Source: FEN-1219 sp963817615 (GTDB taxonomy: Bacteria > Pseudomonadota > Gammaproteobacteria > Steroidobacterales > Rariloculaceae). From it: a stretch of DNA of 64,000 nt. A program made the translations under genes and the position numbers. Positions 8,596 to 16,961 of this stretch are shown piece by piece. How positions within the stretch are numbered: the stretch's first letter is position 1; each line of letters starts with the position of its first letter. The notes under the pieces were generated by a model. The model was given only the letters and a program-made list of their open reading frames with translations. It searched no databases and was not told where the DNA came from. The stretch covers positions 620,001 through 684,000 of the forward strand of contig CAWFPH010000003.1 in assembly GCA_963817615.1 (NCBI GenBank). Direction: 5' to 3'.

Positions 8596-9467
8596 CGGTG
8601 CAGCTCCAGGAAGATGTCCTCGAGCGTGAGCGGCTCGACCTCGAGCTCGGCGCCGAACGGCACGAAGCTCTCGCGGAGCTCCGCTCGCCAGCCCTGCACG
8701 ACGGCGGTCGCGGTCGTGCCGCTGCGCTGCACGCTGAGCGCGTTCGGAATCGCAAGCGCGGCCGGCAGGGTATGCGTCGCGCGCACGTGCAGCCGCACGA
8801 TCGATTCCTTGAGCGCATCGAAGTCGCCCTGCCAATACATGCGCCGATCCTTGAGGATCCAGATCTTGGTCGCGAGCCGCTCGACGTCGGACACGATGTG
8901 CGAGGAGAACACGACCGCGCGGCGGTCGTCGGCCGCGACCTCGACGATCTGCTCGAGGAACTGCCGACGCGCGACCGGATCGAGGCTCGCCACGGGCTCG
9001 TCCAAGATCAGCAAATCGGGCTTGTGGCCGAGCGCGAGCAGGATCGAGAGCTTCTGGCGCTGGCCGATCGACATGCTCTTCACGCGCTGGTGCAGATCGA
9101 CCTCCCATTCGCGCGCGAGCCGCGTAATGAGCGCGTCGTCCCAGCTCGGGTAGAACGACGCGATTACGCCGATTTGATCCGCGGCCGTGAGCTGATTCAC
9201 GAGCTCGTCCTGCTGCGGCACGAAGCCGATGCGCGCTTTCGCCGCGCCCGGCAGCCGATAGCTGTCGTAGCCGAACAGCTGCACCGAGCCGGTCGTGGCC
9301 GGCGTGAAGCCGAGCGCGAGCTCGAGCAGCGTGGTCTTGCCGGCGCCGTTCTTGCCGAGCACGCCGACGACGTCGCCGGGCTCGACCGTGAACGAGACGT
9401 CGGCGAGCACCGGCTTGCGGCTGAACGACTTACCGAGCTCGCGCGCGACGATGTACGGGGCGGTCAT
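8592..9467 (-). CDS. ABC transporter ATP-binding protein
   Basis: This 291-residue ATPase has Walker A GKNGAGKTT at about residues 38-46, a Q-loop in PQQDE near 85, Walker B LLILDEP at 152-158 and the D-loop ASLDP. The signature is degenerate (SMSIGQRQ in place of LSGGQ). A C-terminal 80-residue extension ends LEVEPLTLEDIFLELHR, typical of exporter ATPases. It overlaps the regulator gene upstream by 38 nt and the permease downstream by 4 nt, so regulator, ATPase and permease form one operon. Confidence 0.9.
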   Translation of the reverse strand: MTAPYIVARELGKSFSRKPVLADVSFTVEPGDVVGVLGKNGAGKTTLLELALGFTPATTGSVQLFGYDSYRLPGAAKARIGFVPQQDELVNQLTAADQIGVIASFYPSWDDALITRLAREWEVDLHQRVKSMSIGQRQKLSILLALGHKPDLLILDEPVASLDPVARRQFLEQIVEVAADDRRAVVFSSHIVSDVERLATKIWILKDRRMYWQGDFDALKESIVRLHVRATHTLPAALAIPNALSVQRSGTTATAVVQGWRAELRESFVPFGAELEVEPLTLEDIFLELHR

Positions 9468-9840
9468 CGTTCTCCTCCCAAGCGGTGTGCACGGCTTTCA
9501 CGACGTCGCCCTCCGTGAGCTCCAGCTGCCGCGCGGCGAGCACGAGCTGCTCGAGATGCGGGGCGAGCTGCCCGAGCCGCTTCGCGAGCGGGGCTTCGGT
9601 CGTCGCGGGCTTGGCGACGGTCATCGGCTTGCCGCGATGCCGCTCGAGCACGCCTTCCGCCTCGAGCAGGCTGTAGACCTTCGAGACGGTCATCGGGTTG
9701 ATCGCGTGGGTCAGCGCGAGCGCACGGATCGACGGCAGCTCCGTGCCCGGTGGTAGCTGGCCGCTTGCGGCCATGCGCCGGATTTGCTCGGAGAGTTGCC
9801 GGTAGATCGGGACGCCGGAATGAGGTCTTAAGATGAACAA
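9430..9840 (-). CDS. GntR-family transcriptional regulator, YtrA type
   Basis: This 136-residue regulator has an N-terminal winged helix (GVPIYRQLSEQIRR, PSIRALALTHAINPMTVSKV, then LERHRGKPM) and a short C-terminal helical part of about 60 residues. That short tail is the mark of the YtrA subfamily. YtrA proteins repress their own operon with downstream ABC genes until a signal appears. The start is TTG 9840; no better start exists before the conserved GVPIYRQL. A palindrome covering the predicted transcription start lies about 16 nt upstream, consistent with autoregulation. Confidence 0.85.
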   Translation of the reverse strand: MFILRPHSGVPIYRQLSEQIRRMAASGQLPPGTELPSIRALALTHAINPMTVSKVYSLLEAEGVLERHRGKPMTVAKPATTEAPLAKRLGQLAPHLEQLVLAARQLELTEGDVVKAVHTAWEENDDRPVHRRARAR

Positions 9841-9855
9841 GCTCTTGCGCCTAAG

Positions 9856-9867
9856 TGAACTAGTTCA
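9856..9867. promoter_or_regulatory. Perfect palindrome TGAACTAGTTCA, probable YtrA operator
   Basis: This exact 12-bp palindrome begins directly downstream of the -10 box of the regulator operon and covers the expected transcription start. Bound repressor would block initiation. Assignment to the regulator at 9430-9840 is inference from position. Confidence 0.6.
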
Positions 9868-9895
9868 ATAATGCACCTGGCTCGGCGATTGTCAA
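9868..9895 (-). promoter_or_regulatory. Sigma-70 promoter of the YtrA/ABC operon
   Basis: On the minus strand a consensus -35 TTGACA (9895-9890) is followed by 16 nt and CATTAT (9873-9868). This is one of the best sigma-70 promoters in the window. It gives a short leader of about 20 nt before TTG 9840. Confidence 0.65.
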
Positions 9896-9899
9896 TCGC
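9885..9899. promoter_or_regulatory. 7-1-7 palindrome over the -35 box
   Basis: GCGATTG, a central T, and CAATCGC form a perfect palindrome overlapping the -35 of the YtrA operon. It may be a second binding site, possibly serving the divergent gene at 10037 as well. Confidence 0.35.
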
Positions 9900-10036
9900 G
9901 CAACGCCCGGCGCTCCGCGAAAATGGGACACGGCTCACGCGTGGGCGGTCCAGGCCGAAGCTGCCGACCTTATTGACGCCGCCGTCACGCCGACGATACT
10001 GGCTCCCGTTCGGGGGATTCGGGGGGTGCGCAACCA

Positions 10037-12151
10037 ATGCGTCTATTCGTGCGCCGATTGGCGCTGGCGGCTGCCGCCGCGCTCGCGTGGCAGGCCTCCA
10101 CCGCCTCCGCGTATACGGCCGAGCAATCGGCCACAGGCCGCTCCGTGTTCGGTCAGTTCTGCACGTCGTGCCACGGCGACGATCTGAAAGCGACGCCGAA
10201 CGCTGCGCTGGTAGGCCCCGACTTCGTCGGCCGCTGGCAGGGCCGCACGACGAACGACCTGCTCGCGCTCGTGCGTGCGACGATGCCGCCGGAAAGCCCG
10301 GGCAGCCTGTCGGAAGGCGAGTATCTCGCCGCGGTCGCGTTTCTGCTCGAAGCGAACGGCGGCAAGGCCGGCGCGGAGCCGCTGACCGCGACGGCCGGCG
10401 GTGCGATCGGCGGCGGCGCTGCGGCCGTGGCCCGGGCCGCGCCGCAAGCGGCGGGCAGCGCGCGCGCCGCACCGGCGGCCGGAGCCGGGGCCGCCCGCGC
10501 CGAGCCGGCTCCGGAGCCGCTCGGTATCACGGTCGCGGGCACCGTGCCCGACTTCGCCCCGCTCACGGATCAGACGCTGCGCAATCCCGCGCCCGGTGAT
10601 TGGCCGATCCTGCGCCGCGACTACGCGGCCTCGAGCTTCAGCCCGCTCGACCAAATCACGGCGGCGAACGTCGATCGCCTCGAGCTCGCATGGATTTGGC
10701 CGATGCGCGATGGCGGCACGAACGAGCCCGCGCCGCTCGCGTACCGCGGCACGGTGTATTTGATGAACAACGGCGGCTTCGTGCAGGCGCTCGACGGCGC
10801 GAGCGGCGAGCTCGTCTGGGAGCAGCACCTGGCCGCCAACGTCGCGATGCGCGGCATGGCGCTCTACGACGACAAGCTGATCGTGCAGAGCAACGCGCAC
10901 TTGATCGCGCTCGACGCGCGCACCGGCGAGGTGGCCTGGGACGTGCAGATGCCGGACGGCAAGACGTCGAGCAGCGGGCCGCTCGCGGCCGACGGGCTCG
11001 TGATCGAAGGCATGGGCGGATGCTCGACGTACGAGCAGCTCAAGTGCTTCATCAGCGCGTACGACGCGCGCACGGGCGAGCAGCGTTGGCGGTTCGCGAC
11101 GATCGCGACGAGCGACAAGCCGGGCGGCGACACTTGGGGCGACCTGCCCGATCTCTACCGCGCGGGCGGGGAAACCTGGATCACGGGCAGCTTCGACCCG
11201 GAGCTCGGGCTCACGTATTGGGGTGTCGCCCAGGCGAAGCCGTGGATGCCGGCGAGCCGCGGCATGGGCTCGCGCGACGCGGCGCTCTACACGAGCTCGA
11301 CGGTCGCGCTCGACGTGCGCACCGGCAAGCTCGCGTGGCATTACCAGCACTCGCCGGGCGAGGCGCTCGATCTCGACGTGGTGTTCGAGCGCGTGCTCGT
11401 CGATGCCGGCGACGACAAATGGGTGTTCACGATCGGCAAGGACGGCGTGCTCTGGAAGCTCGACCGGCGCACGGGCGCCTATCTCGATCACACGCAGACC
11501 CTTTTCCAGAACGTCTGGCAGAGCTTCGATCGCGAGACGGGCCAGCCGCGCTATCGGCAGGACATCCTCGAGCACAAGGTCGGCGAGTGGATCGACGGCT
11601 GTCCGAGCTCCGAAGGCGGCCACAACTGGCAGGCGACGAGCTTTCACAAGCCGTCGCGCACGCTGCTGATCCCGCTCAGCCAAAGCTGCATCGCGATTCG
11701 CGCTCAGGCGATCGAGCAGAAGCCGGGCGGCGGCAGCGCGGGCGGCGCGGACCGGCGCTTCTACGCGATGCCGGGCTCGCACGGCAACATCGGCCGGCTC
11801 GCCGCGTTCGACGTCGACACGATGAAACAGAAGTGGGCGATCGAGCAGCGTGCGCCGTTCCTCACCGCCGTGCTGTCGACGGCCGGCGGCGTCGCGTTCG
11901 TCGGCGATCTCGACCGCGAGTGGAAGGCGGTCGATGTGCGCGACGGTCGCACGTTGTGGCGGACCCGGCTCGGCACCTCCGTGCAGGGCTTTCCGATCAG
12001 CTTCACGGCGGGCGGCAAGCAATACGTCGCCGTGACGACGGGCTTGGGCGGTGGCAGTCCGCGGCTCGTACCGTCGCTGCTCGCGCCCGAGTTGAAGCCC
12101 CCCGCACGCGGCCAGGCGCTGTACGTGTTCGCGCTGCCGGACGAGCGGTGA
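10037..12151 (+). CDS. PQQ-binding beta-propeller dehydrogenase with N-terminal cytochrome c domain
   Basis: This 704-residue protein starts with a Sec signal (to about STASA). A small cytochrome c domain follows, with haem motif CTSCH at residues 42-46 and candidate axial Met83 in ATMPP. An Ala/Gly/Pro linker spans about 110-165, and the rest is a quinoprotein propeller with repeats such as LIALDARTGEVAWD, GGHNWQATSF and AAFDVDTMKQKW. It should oxidise an alcohol in the periplasm and hand electrons to its own haem. In most quinohaemoprotein alcohol dehydrogenases the haem domain is C-terminal, so the order is unusual. The vicinal Cys-Cys of methanol-dehydrogenase-like enzymes is not seen. 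The stop overlaps the sulfotransferase start as GTGA. Confidence 0.8.
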   Translation: MRLFVRRLALAAAAALAWQASTASAYTAEQSATGRSVFGQFCTSCHGDDLKATPNAALVGPDFVGRWQGRTTNDLLALVRATMPPESPGSLSEGEYLAAVAFLLEANGGKAGAEPLTATAGGAIGGGAAAVARAAPQAAGSARAAPAAGAGAARAEPAPEPLGITVAGTVPDFAPLTDQTLRNPAPGDWPILRRDYAASSFSPLDQITAANVDRLELAWIWPMRDGGTNEPAPLAYRGTVYLMNNGGFVQALDGASGELVWEQHLAANVAMRGMALYDDKLIVQSNAHLIALDARTGEVAWDVQMPDGKTSSSGPLAADGLVIEGMGGCSTYEQLKCFISAYDARTGEQRWRFATIATSDKPGGDTWGDLPDLYRAGGETWITGSFDPELGLTYWGVAQAKPWMPASRGMGSRDAALYTSSTVALDVRTGKLAWHYQHSPGEALDLDVVFERVLVDAGDDKWVFTIGKDGVLWKLDRRTGAYLDHTQTLFQNVWQSFDRETGQPRYRQDILEHKVGEWIDGCPSSEGGHNWQATSFHKPSRTLLIPLSQSCIAIRAQAIEQKPGGGSAGGADRRFYAMPGSHGNIGRLAAFDVDTMKQKWAIEQRAPFLTAVLSTAGGVAFVGDLDREWKAVDVRDGRTLWRTRLGTSVQGFPISFTAGGKQYVAVTTGLGGGSPRLVPSLLAPELKPPARGQALYVFALPDER

Positions 12152-13164
12152 GCGAGGCGACCGTGGCGACATTCGTTCCGCACCGGCGAACGTCGTTCAC
12201 TTGGTGGCAGAGCGCGCTCGCGTATGCGCTGTTCTTCGGCGTCGCCTGGCCGATCGCCAAGCTGCTGCACCTGCTCGGCGTCTGGCCGCTGCTGATGGCG
12301 CGCGCCGCCAACCGCAACGTCAAGCGCTTTCCGGACTACACGCCCACCGCGCACGACGTGTTCCTGTGCTCGTACTTCAAGAGCGGGTCGCACTGGCTGA
12401 TGCAGATCGCGCTGCAGATCACTCATCGGGGCCACGCCGAGTACGAGCATCTCTACGATCTCGTCGCCTGGCCGGATCTGATGCCGGGTCCGCGCGAGGG
12501 CTTCGCGATACCGGTCGACGACGAGACGCCGTGGCGCACGAGCCCGACGGGCCTGCGCGTCATCAAGACCCATCTCGAATACGAAGGTTTGCCGCACAGC
12601 GATGCGGCGCGCTACATCGCGCTCGTGCGCGATCCGAAGTCCGTCTGCGTGTCGGGCTTTCACTTCGTGCGTGCGCTCGGCATGGCGCCGCTGTTGTCGA
12701 ACGTCGAGGACATGATCGGCCCGTTCCTGCGCGGCCAAGGGCCTTTCCCCGCCTGGGCCGTTCACCTCGCTTCGTATTGGCGGATTCGCGCTCGGCCGAA
12801 CGTGCTGTTCCTCGTCTACGAGGACATGAGCAAGGACTTGCCGGGCACGGTGCGGAAGATGGCGGACTTCATGGGCGTCGCGCTGACCGCGGAAGAGGCC
12901 GACGAGGTCTGTCGGCGCTCGAGCTTCGCGTACATGAAGGCCAATGCCGCGAAGCTCCAATACGTGAAGATGTTGCCGTGGTCGAAGCCGGAGTCCGCGA
13001 CCTTGCGCAAGGGCGCGGCCGGCGGTTCCGCCGAGCTGCTCTCGGTCGAGCAGCAGCAACGCATCGACGCGGCCTGCGAGGCAGACCTCGAGCGGCTCGG
13101 CTGCGATTTTCCGTACCGGGAAAAGTTCGCTGCTGCGAAGCCGGCCGCGCACGCGGCCGCCTAG
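12148..13164 (+). CDS. Membrane-anchored sulfotransferase family protein
   Basis: This 338-residue protein has the two PAPS-binding signatures of the sulfotransferase family. The 5'-phosphosulfate loop is SYFKSGSHWLMQ near residue 80, and the 3'-phosphate region is RDPKSVCVSGFHF near 165. A C-terminal KMLPWSKPESATLRKGAAGG resembles the RKG loop that closes over the cofactor. One hydrophobic segment near residues 18-45 (LAYALFFGVAWPIAKLL) suggests attachment to the inner membrane with a cytoplasmic catalytic domain. Such enzymes sulfate alcohols, lipids or sugars; the acceptor is unknown. I chose GTG 12148 because it overlaps the upstream stop; GTG 12163 is possible. Confidence 0.8.
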   Translation: MSEATVATFVPHRRTSFTWWQSALAYALFFGVAWPIAKLLHLLGVWPLLMARAANRNVKRFPDYTPTAHDVFLCSYFKSGSHWLMQIALQITHRGHAEYEHLYDLVAWPDLMPGPREGFAIPVDDETPWRTSPTGLRVIKTHLEYEGLPHSDAARYIALVRDPKSVCVSGFHFVRALGMAPLLSNVEDMIGPFLRGQGPFPAWAVHLASYWRIRARPNVLFLVYEDMSKDLPGTVRKMADFMGVALTAEEADEVCRRSSFAYMKANAAKLQYVKMLPWSKPESATLRKGAAGGSAELLSVEQQQRIDAACEADLERLGCDFPYREKFAAAKPAAHAAA

Positions 13165-13192
13165 TCGCCGCGGCGGCGCGCTATCGCTCGGC

Positions 13193-14266
13193 TCAGACCT
13201 TGCGCGCTCGCTTCGGCACGAACGCGAGGAAGCGGCGCGGATTGTCGACCGTGATCCGGTGCAGCGTTGCATCATCCGCGCCCGCGGCCTTGAGCTTCGG
13301 CAGGAACTGCGTGATCGGCCGGCCGTAACCGCGCGACGCGTCGCCCGAGATCAGTATGTGGTCCGCGAAGCCCGCATCGAGCAGCGCGAGCACGAGCGGC
13401 ACGACCCGGTCGTCGCCGCCGCCGCCCTGGCGGTCGAACCCGACGAATGCGCCGCGGCGGCAGATCGTCTTCTGCAGGTAGACGTTCGGGTCGTTGACAT
13501 TGCCGAGATGGCCGATCGCTACGCGGCGCGGGTCGACGCCGGCGTCCTCGAAGATATCGAGCTGCTCGAGCGCGGATTTTCCGGGGATGCCGGTATGCGT
13601 GAAGATCGGCAGATTCGTCTCGAGGTGCGCCTTGCCGACCGCGCGAAACACGCGGCGCTCGAGCGCGCTGATCTCGTCCCAGGAGCCGATCTCGCCGAAC
13701 GCGCCGGCCGGATAGTCGTCGACCTGCCGGATGAGCGCGCGCACGAGCTCGGCCTCGCTCATGCTCGCGACTTCCTTCGGGTAGAACGGCTCCGTGTAGA
13801 AGCCCGCGCCTTTGACGACCGGCAGCCCCGAGCGCTTCGCGGCTTCGCGAATGAAGTCGAGATCCATGCCCGTGCCCGGCAGCCCGGCGTCGACGAGACA
13901 AACCACGCCTTCGCGTTGCGCAGTGCGCAGCTCCTCGGTCATGAGCGCCACGTCGCGCATCGGATCGGGGCCCGTCGGCGCGGGCGGCGCCGCGGGGCGC
14001 ACCGAGGGCGGCGCGCCCTGCGCCGCGAGCACGGCCGCGCTGGCCGCACGGAACCGTTCGCCGAAATCCGGTCCGAGCGAGAGGTGCTCGTGGAACAGCG
14101 TGGCGCCTCCGGCGAGGGCCTCCGGCGGATAGTCCTTGAACAGCGTCCGGATGATGGCGCCGCGCGGCAATGGGCCGGCTTGCGACCGCGCGACCAAAGG
14201 TGCGGCAACGGCCGCGGCTCCGTAACCGAGCAAGCGCAGCGCATCGCGCCGATTCAGCGTGGTCAT
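13193..14266 (-). CDS. Tat-exported phosphotriesterase-family amidohydrolase
   Basis: This 357-residue protein has a twin-arginine-like leader (LNRRDALRLLGYGAAAVAAP). The PTE metal-binding set is visible: HEH at residues 59-61, a candidate carboxylated Lys152 in VVKGAGFY, His in FTHTGIPG and IGHLGN, and Asp in LISGDASR. Family members hydrolyse phosphotriesters, lactones or similar esters using two metals. An insert of about 30 residues rich in Ala/Pro (APPSVRPAAPPAP) follows the first motif. ATG 14266 has a GAGGGG SD. The gene converges on the sulfotransferase with a 28-nt gap. Substrate unknown; lactonase is as likely as phosphotriesterase. Confidence 0.8.
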   Translation of the reverse strand: MTTLNRRDALRLLGYGAAAVAAPLVARSQAGPLPRGAIIRTLFKDYPPEALAGGATLFHEHLSLGPDFGERFRAASAAVLAAQGAPPSVRPAAPPAPTGPDPMRDVALMTEELRTAQREGVVCLVDAGLPGTGMDLDFIREAAKRSGLPVVKGAGFYTEPFYPKEVASMSEAELVRALIRQVDDYPAGAFGEIGSWDEISALERRVFRAVGKAHLETNLPIFTHTGIPGKSALEQLDIFEDAGVDPRRVAIGHLGNVNDPNVYLQKTICRRGAFVGFDRQGGGGDDRVVPLVLALLDAGFADHILISGDASRGYGRPITQFLPKLKAAGADDATLHRITVDNPRRFLAFVPKRARKV

Positions 14267-14357
14267 GCTTTCCCCTCGGGCCGGTAGCCGGCCGCTCGCC
14301 CCTGTGATCCAGGCGGTGGTCGCCTGAACGCTGCCGCGTTGCGGCGGTCCACGGCCA

Positions 14358-15374
14358 TCACTGCGCGGGCTTCGCGTCGCCGACGATCTCGATGTTCAGC
14401 CCGTTCGGGTCCTTCACGAACACGTTGCGCAGCGTCGGGCTCCAGTTCACGATCGCCTGGTCCTTCGAGATCACGCGCACGCCTTCCTTCTTGAGCTTCG
14501 GCACGAGCGTCTCGATCGAGGCTACGCGGATCGCCATGCCGGATGCACCCGGATCGGGCACACGCAGATCGAACGGCCTGCGCGGCACGCCGCGGAATTC
14601 GATTAGCTCGAGCCGCGCGTTGCTGCCGGGCACGATGCCGCGCGCCGTGCGGAACTCGACCTTACCCTTCACGCCGAAGAGATCGAGCATCGACGGCTCG
14701 CTCGAGAACGCGCTCGGCGCGTCGAATTGAAAGCCCAGCTTGTCACGCCAAAACTCGAGCGACGCATCCATATCCTCGACCGTGAGACCCATGATGGCAC
14801 CGCGCACGTTGCCGGGCGGAGCGGCGGAGCCCGGCGAATCCGGCACCTCGACCGCCTCGACGAGATAGCCGTCCGGATCGCGACAGAAGATCGCCCGCAG
14901 CTTGCCGCGGTCCGTGGTGATGGCAACAGGCGAGGCCGAGCGCGTGACGATCGATGCGCCGGCCTTGTCGAGTCCCGCGAGCACCGGTGCGAGGTCGTGA
15001 ACGAGGATCTTCATGTGCGGCGCGCCGGGATCGACGATAGACGCCTGCGCCGGAGTGCGGGCGACGTTGCTGAACTCCGTGAGCTCGAGATTCAGGCCGC
15101 GGCCGGGCAGCGGCAGCATTGCAATGCGCAACGTGACCCCGGGGGAATCCGTCAGCAGTGGCACGTTGGGGTTTTCGAACGGCTGGATCTTCGCGCTGAG
15201 GCCGAAGACCTGCGTATAGAACGCGAGCGTCGCGTCGACCTTGTTCGTCGCGTGAATCGCGTGCATGAACCCGACCGTGACCGCGCTCGGCGGTGCGGCG
15301 GGTGCGGGGGCTTGCGCGCCCGCCGCCACGGTGGCGAGCAGAGCGGGTAACACGGTGAGGGTCGTCAGACGCAT
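14358..15374 (-). CDS. Exported protein with two VOC (glyoxalase-like) domains
   Basis: This 338-residue protein has a signal peptide (MRLTTLTVLPALLATVAAGA) and two tandem vicinal-oxygen-chelate modules. The first begins near FMHAIHATNKVDATLAFY with ILVHDL and DPDGYLVEAVEV. The second begins near IMGLTVEDMDASLEFWRDKL and ends DPNGLNIEIVG. VOC domains pair to make a metal site for glyoxalases, ring-cleaving dioxygenases or resistance proteins; this arrangement could form one complete site within one chain. Export is unusual for the fold. ATG 15374 has a GAGGAT SD directly below a perfect hairpin. Reaction unknown. Confidence 0.8.
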   Translation of the reverse strand: MRLTTLTVLPALLATVAAGAQAPAPAAPPSAVTVGFMHAIHATNKVDATLAFYTQVFGLSAKIQPFENPNVPLLTDSPGVTLRIAMLPLPGRGLNLELTEFSNVARTPAQASIVDPGAPHMKILVHDLAPVLAGLDKAGASIVTRSASPVAITTDRGKLRAIFCRDPDGYLVEAVEVPDSPGSAAPPGNVRGAIMGLTVEDMDASLEFWRDKLGFQFDAPSAFSSEPSMLDLFGVKGKVEFRTARGIVPGSNARLELIEFRGVPRRPFDLRVPDPGASGMAIRVASIETLVPKLKKEGVRVISKDQAIVNWSPTLRNVFVKDPNGLNIEIVGDAKPAQ

Positions 15375-15387
15375 CGTTTTTATCCTC

Positions 15388-15404
15388 GGCGGCACTATGC
15401 CGCC
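15388..15404. promoter_or_regulatory. Perfect 7-bp hairpin/palindrome abutting the SD of the two-domain VOC gene
   Basis: GGCGGCA, a 3-nt loop (CTA on the plus strand) and TGCCGCC form an exact inverted repeat. On the minus strand it ends directly before the GAGGAT SD of the VOC gene. It may be an RNA hairpin tuning ribosome access or a DNA operator. Confidence 0.45.
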
Positions 15405-15468
15405 GTGAGGATACCCCGGGGGCCGATCGCCGCGAAGCGGGTAGAGGGAACCGTTTGCTCGCTCGGAC

Positions 15469-15669
15469 GTGTCATTTATGAGGCGGCAGTCCGCCAAAGG
15501 TGTATTGCGGGTGACGTTCGGCGAGGTTCTCTGGCTCGTGCTCGGCGCGTTTGCAGGCGTGGCGGCCGCATTCGGGGCGCTCGGCCTCGTCGAAGTGCTG
15601 CGCGGCTTCGGCCACCGGCGCGCGCGCGCGAAGCGCGGCGATTCGGCGGACCTCCACCGCGACCTCTGA
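15469..15669 (+). CDS. Possible small single-span membrane protein
   Basis: A 66-residue frame starts at GTG 15469 (or ATG 15478). It contains one clear membrane span (VLWLVLGAFAGVAAAFGALG) followed by a basic tail (GHRRARAKRGDSAD). No good SD is visible and I do not recognise a family. It lies alone between the divergent VOC gene and the M48 protease gene. It could be a small membrane peptide or a chance hydrophobic frame in GC-rich DNA. Confidence 0.3.
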   Translation: MSFMRRQSAKGVLRVTFGEVLWLVLGAFAGVAAAFGALGLVEVLRGFGHRRARAKRGDSADLHRDL

Positions 15670-15760
15670 CGCTCTGCGCCGCAGCGCGCCTGGCGGCACC
15701 TCCTTCCTGGCATTACTCTTGCAGCGTTCTAGCCGACGGGAGCCGGATGAGGTGAGGGCG

Positions 15761-16594
15761 ATGCACTGGAAACGAGGCTCATGGGCCGCGGCGCTTGGCG
15801 CGCTCGTATTGACGGCCTGCGCCACGAGCCCGACGGGCCGCAGGCAACTCTCGCTCGTATCGGAAGACAGCGCGATCGCCGCATCGAAGCAGGCGTATAC
15901 GACGCAGATGGCCGAGCTGCGCAAGGAAGGCAAGCTCGTGACCGATTCGCGAGTGGCGCGGCGCGTCGAGAGCATCACGGGGCGGCTCGTTGCGCAGGCC
16001 GTGAAAATGCGGCCCGAGACGGCGGATTGGCAGTGGAGCATCGAGGTCATCGACGACCCGAATACGGTCAATGCCTGGTGCATGGCCGGCGGCCGCATGG
16101 CCGTTTACACGGGCCTCATCGACAAGCTCGACCCCACCGACGACGAGCTCGCCCAGGTGCTGGGTCACGAGATCGGCCACGCCCTCGCGAACCACACGGC
16201 GGAGCAGATGTCGGTCGCGCTCGCGACGAGCGCAGGTGTCGCAGTGGCCGGGATCTTGTCGGATCACTCCGAGAAGGCGCAGAGCATAGCGGCCGCCGCC
16301 GCGGCGCTCGCCGTGCAGCTGCCGAACAGCCGGGCCGCGGAATCGGAAGCGGACCGCATCGGCATCGAGCTTGCGGCGAAGGCCGGCTACAACCCGGACG
16401 CCGCGGTCTCGTTGTGGCAGAAGATGGAGAAGGCCGGGGGCTCGGGTCCGCCCGAGTTCCTGAGCACCCATCCAAGCCCCGAGAATCGGCTCGGCAAGCT
16501 GGCGGCGCTCGCGCCGAAAATGCGGCCGTATTACGAGCAGGCGCGCAATAACGCCCCGACGCATTCGGTCAACGACAGCGTCGCGTCCGGCTGA
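15761..16594 (+). CDS. M48-family metalloprotease lipoprotein (LoiP/YggG-like)
   Basis: This 277-residue protein has a lipoprotein signal with lipobox LTAC (Cys20). The zinc motif HEIGH is at residues 136-140, and the third-ligand region is AESEADRIG near 193-201. A downstream FLSTHPSPENRL is typical of periplasmic M48 proteases that degrade damaged outer-membrane or envelope proteins. ATG 15761 follows a GAGGTGAGGG SD. The residue after Cys is Ala rather than Asp, which predicts outer-membrane sorting. It ends 14 nt before a convergent DUF2277 gene. Confidence 0.9.
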   Translation: MHWKRGSWAAALGALVLTACATSPTGRRQLSLVSEDSAIAASKQAYTTQMAELRKEGKLVTDSRVARRVESITGRLVAQAVKMRPETADWQWSIEVIDDPNTVNAWCMAGGRMAVYTGLIDKLDPTDDELAQVLGHEIGHALANHTAEQMSVALATSAGVAVAGILSDHSEKAQSIAAAAAALAVQLPNSRAAESEADRIGIELAAKAGYNPDAAVSLWQKMEKAGGSGPPEFLSTHPSPENRLGKLAALAPKMRPYYEQARNNAPTHSVNDSVASG

Positions 16595-16608
16595 GCGGGT
16601 CGAGTGCG

Positions 16609-16875
16609 CTAGCCGAATCGCGCCTGCGCGCGGGCCTTCGCCTTGGCCGCTTCGAGCTCGCGATTGCGCGCGGGGCTCGCCGTCTCGAGTGACAACAGCA
16701 GCCGGCGGGCAGCTGCCGTCACCTCGACGATCGCGCGATTGAATGCGTCCTCGTTCGTCTTCGACGGCGCATTGAAACCGCTGAGCTTGCGCACGAATTG
16801 CAGCGCCGACGCCCGGATCTCGGCCTCCGAGGCGGGCGGGTCGAAATTGAACAGCGTCTTGATGTTACGGCACAC
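16609..16875 (-). CDS. DUF2277 family protein
   Basis: This 88-residue cytoplasmic protein matches the conserved start of DUF2277, here (M)CRNIKTLFNFDPPASEAEI, followed by ALQFVRKLSGF and a helical C-terminus. I chose GTG 16875 because the family begins exactly at MCRNIK and a GAGG SD lies upstream; an ATG at 16905 would add ten residues without an SD. Function unknown, probably a small helical DNA- or protein-binding protein. No operon partner is evident; the upstream efflux operon ends 86 nt away on the same strand. Confidence 0.8.
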   Translation of the reverse strand: MCRNIKTLFNFDPPASEAEIRASALQFVRKLSGFNAPSKTNEDAFNRAIVEVTAAARRLLLSLETASPARNRELEAAKAKARAQARFG

Positions 16876-16961
16876 GGCATGATCCTCGACGGCATTCGAA
16901 TTCATGGTACCGGCAAAACGTGCGAGTGTGCAGCGCATGCGCCGGCGGTCGATGCGGGTCT

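Noticed and set aside
10043..12172. A 709-codon minus-strand frame
   Set aside because: It is antisense to the PQQ dehydrogenase and has the biased composition of a shadow frame with no recognisable domain.
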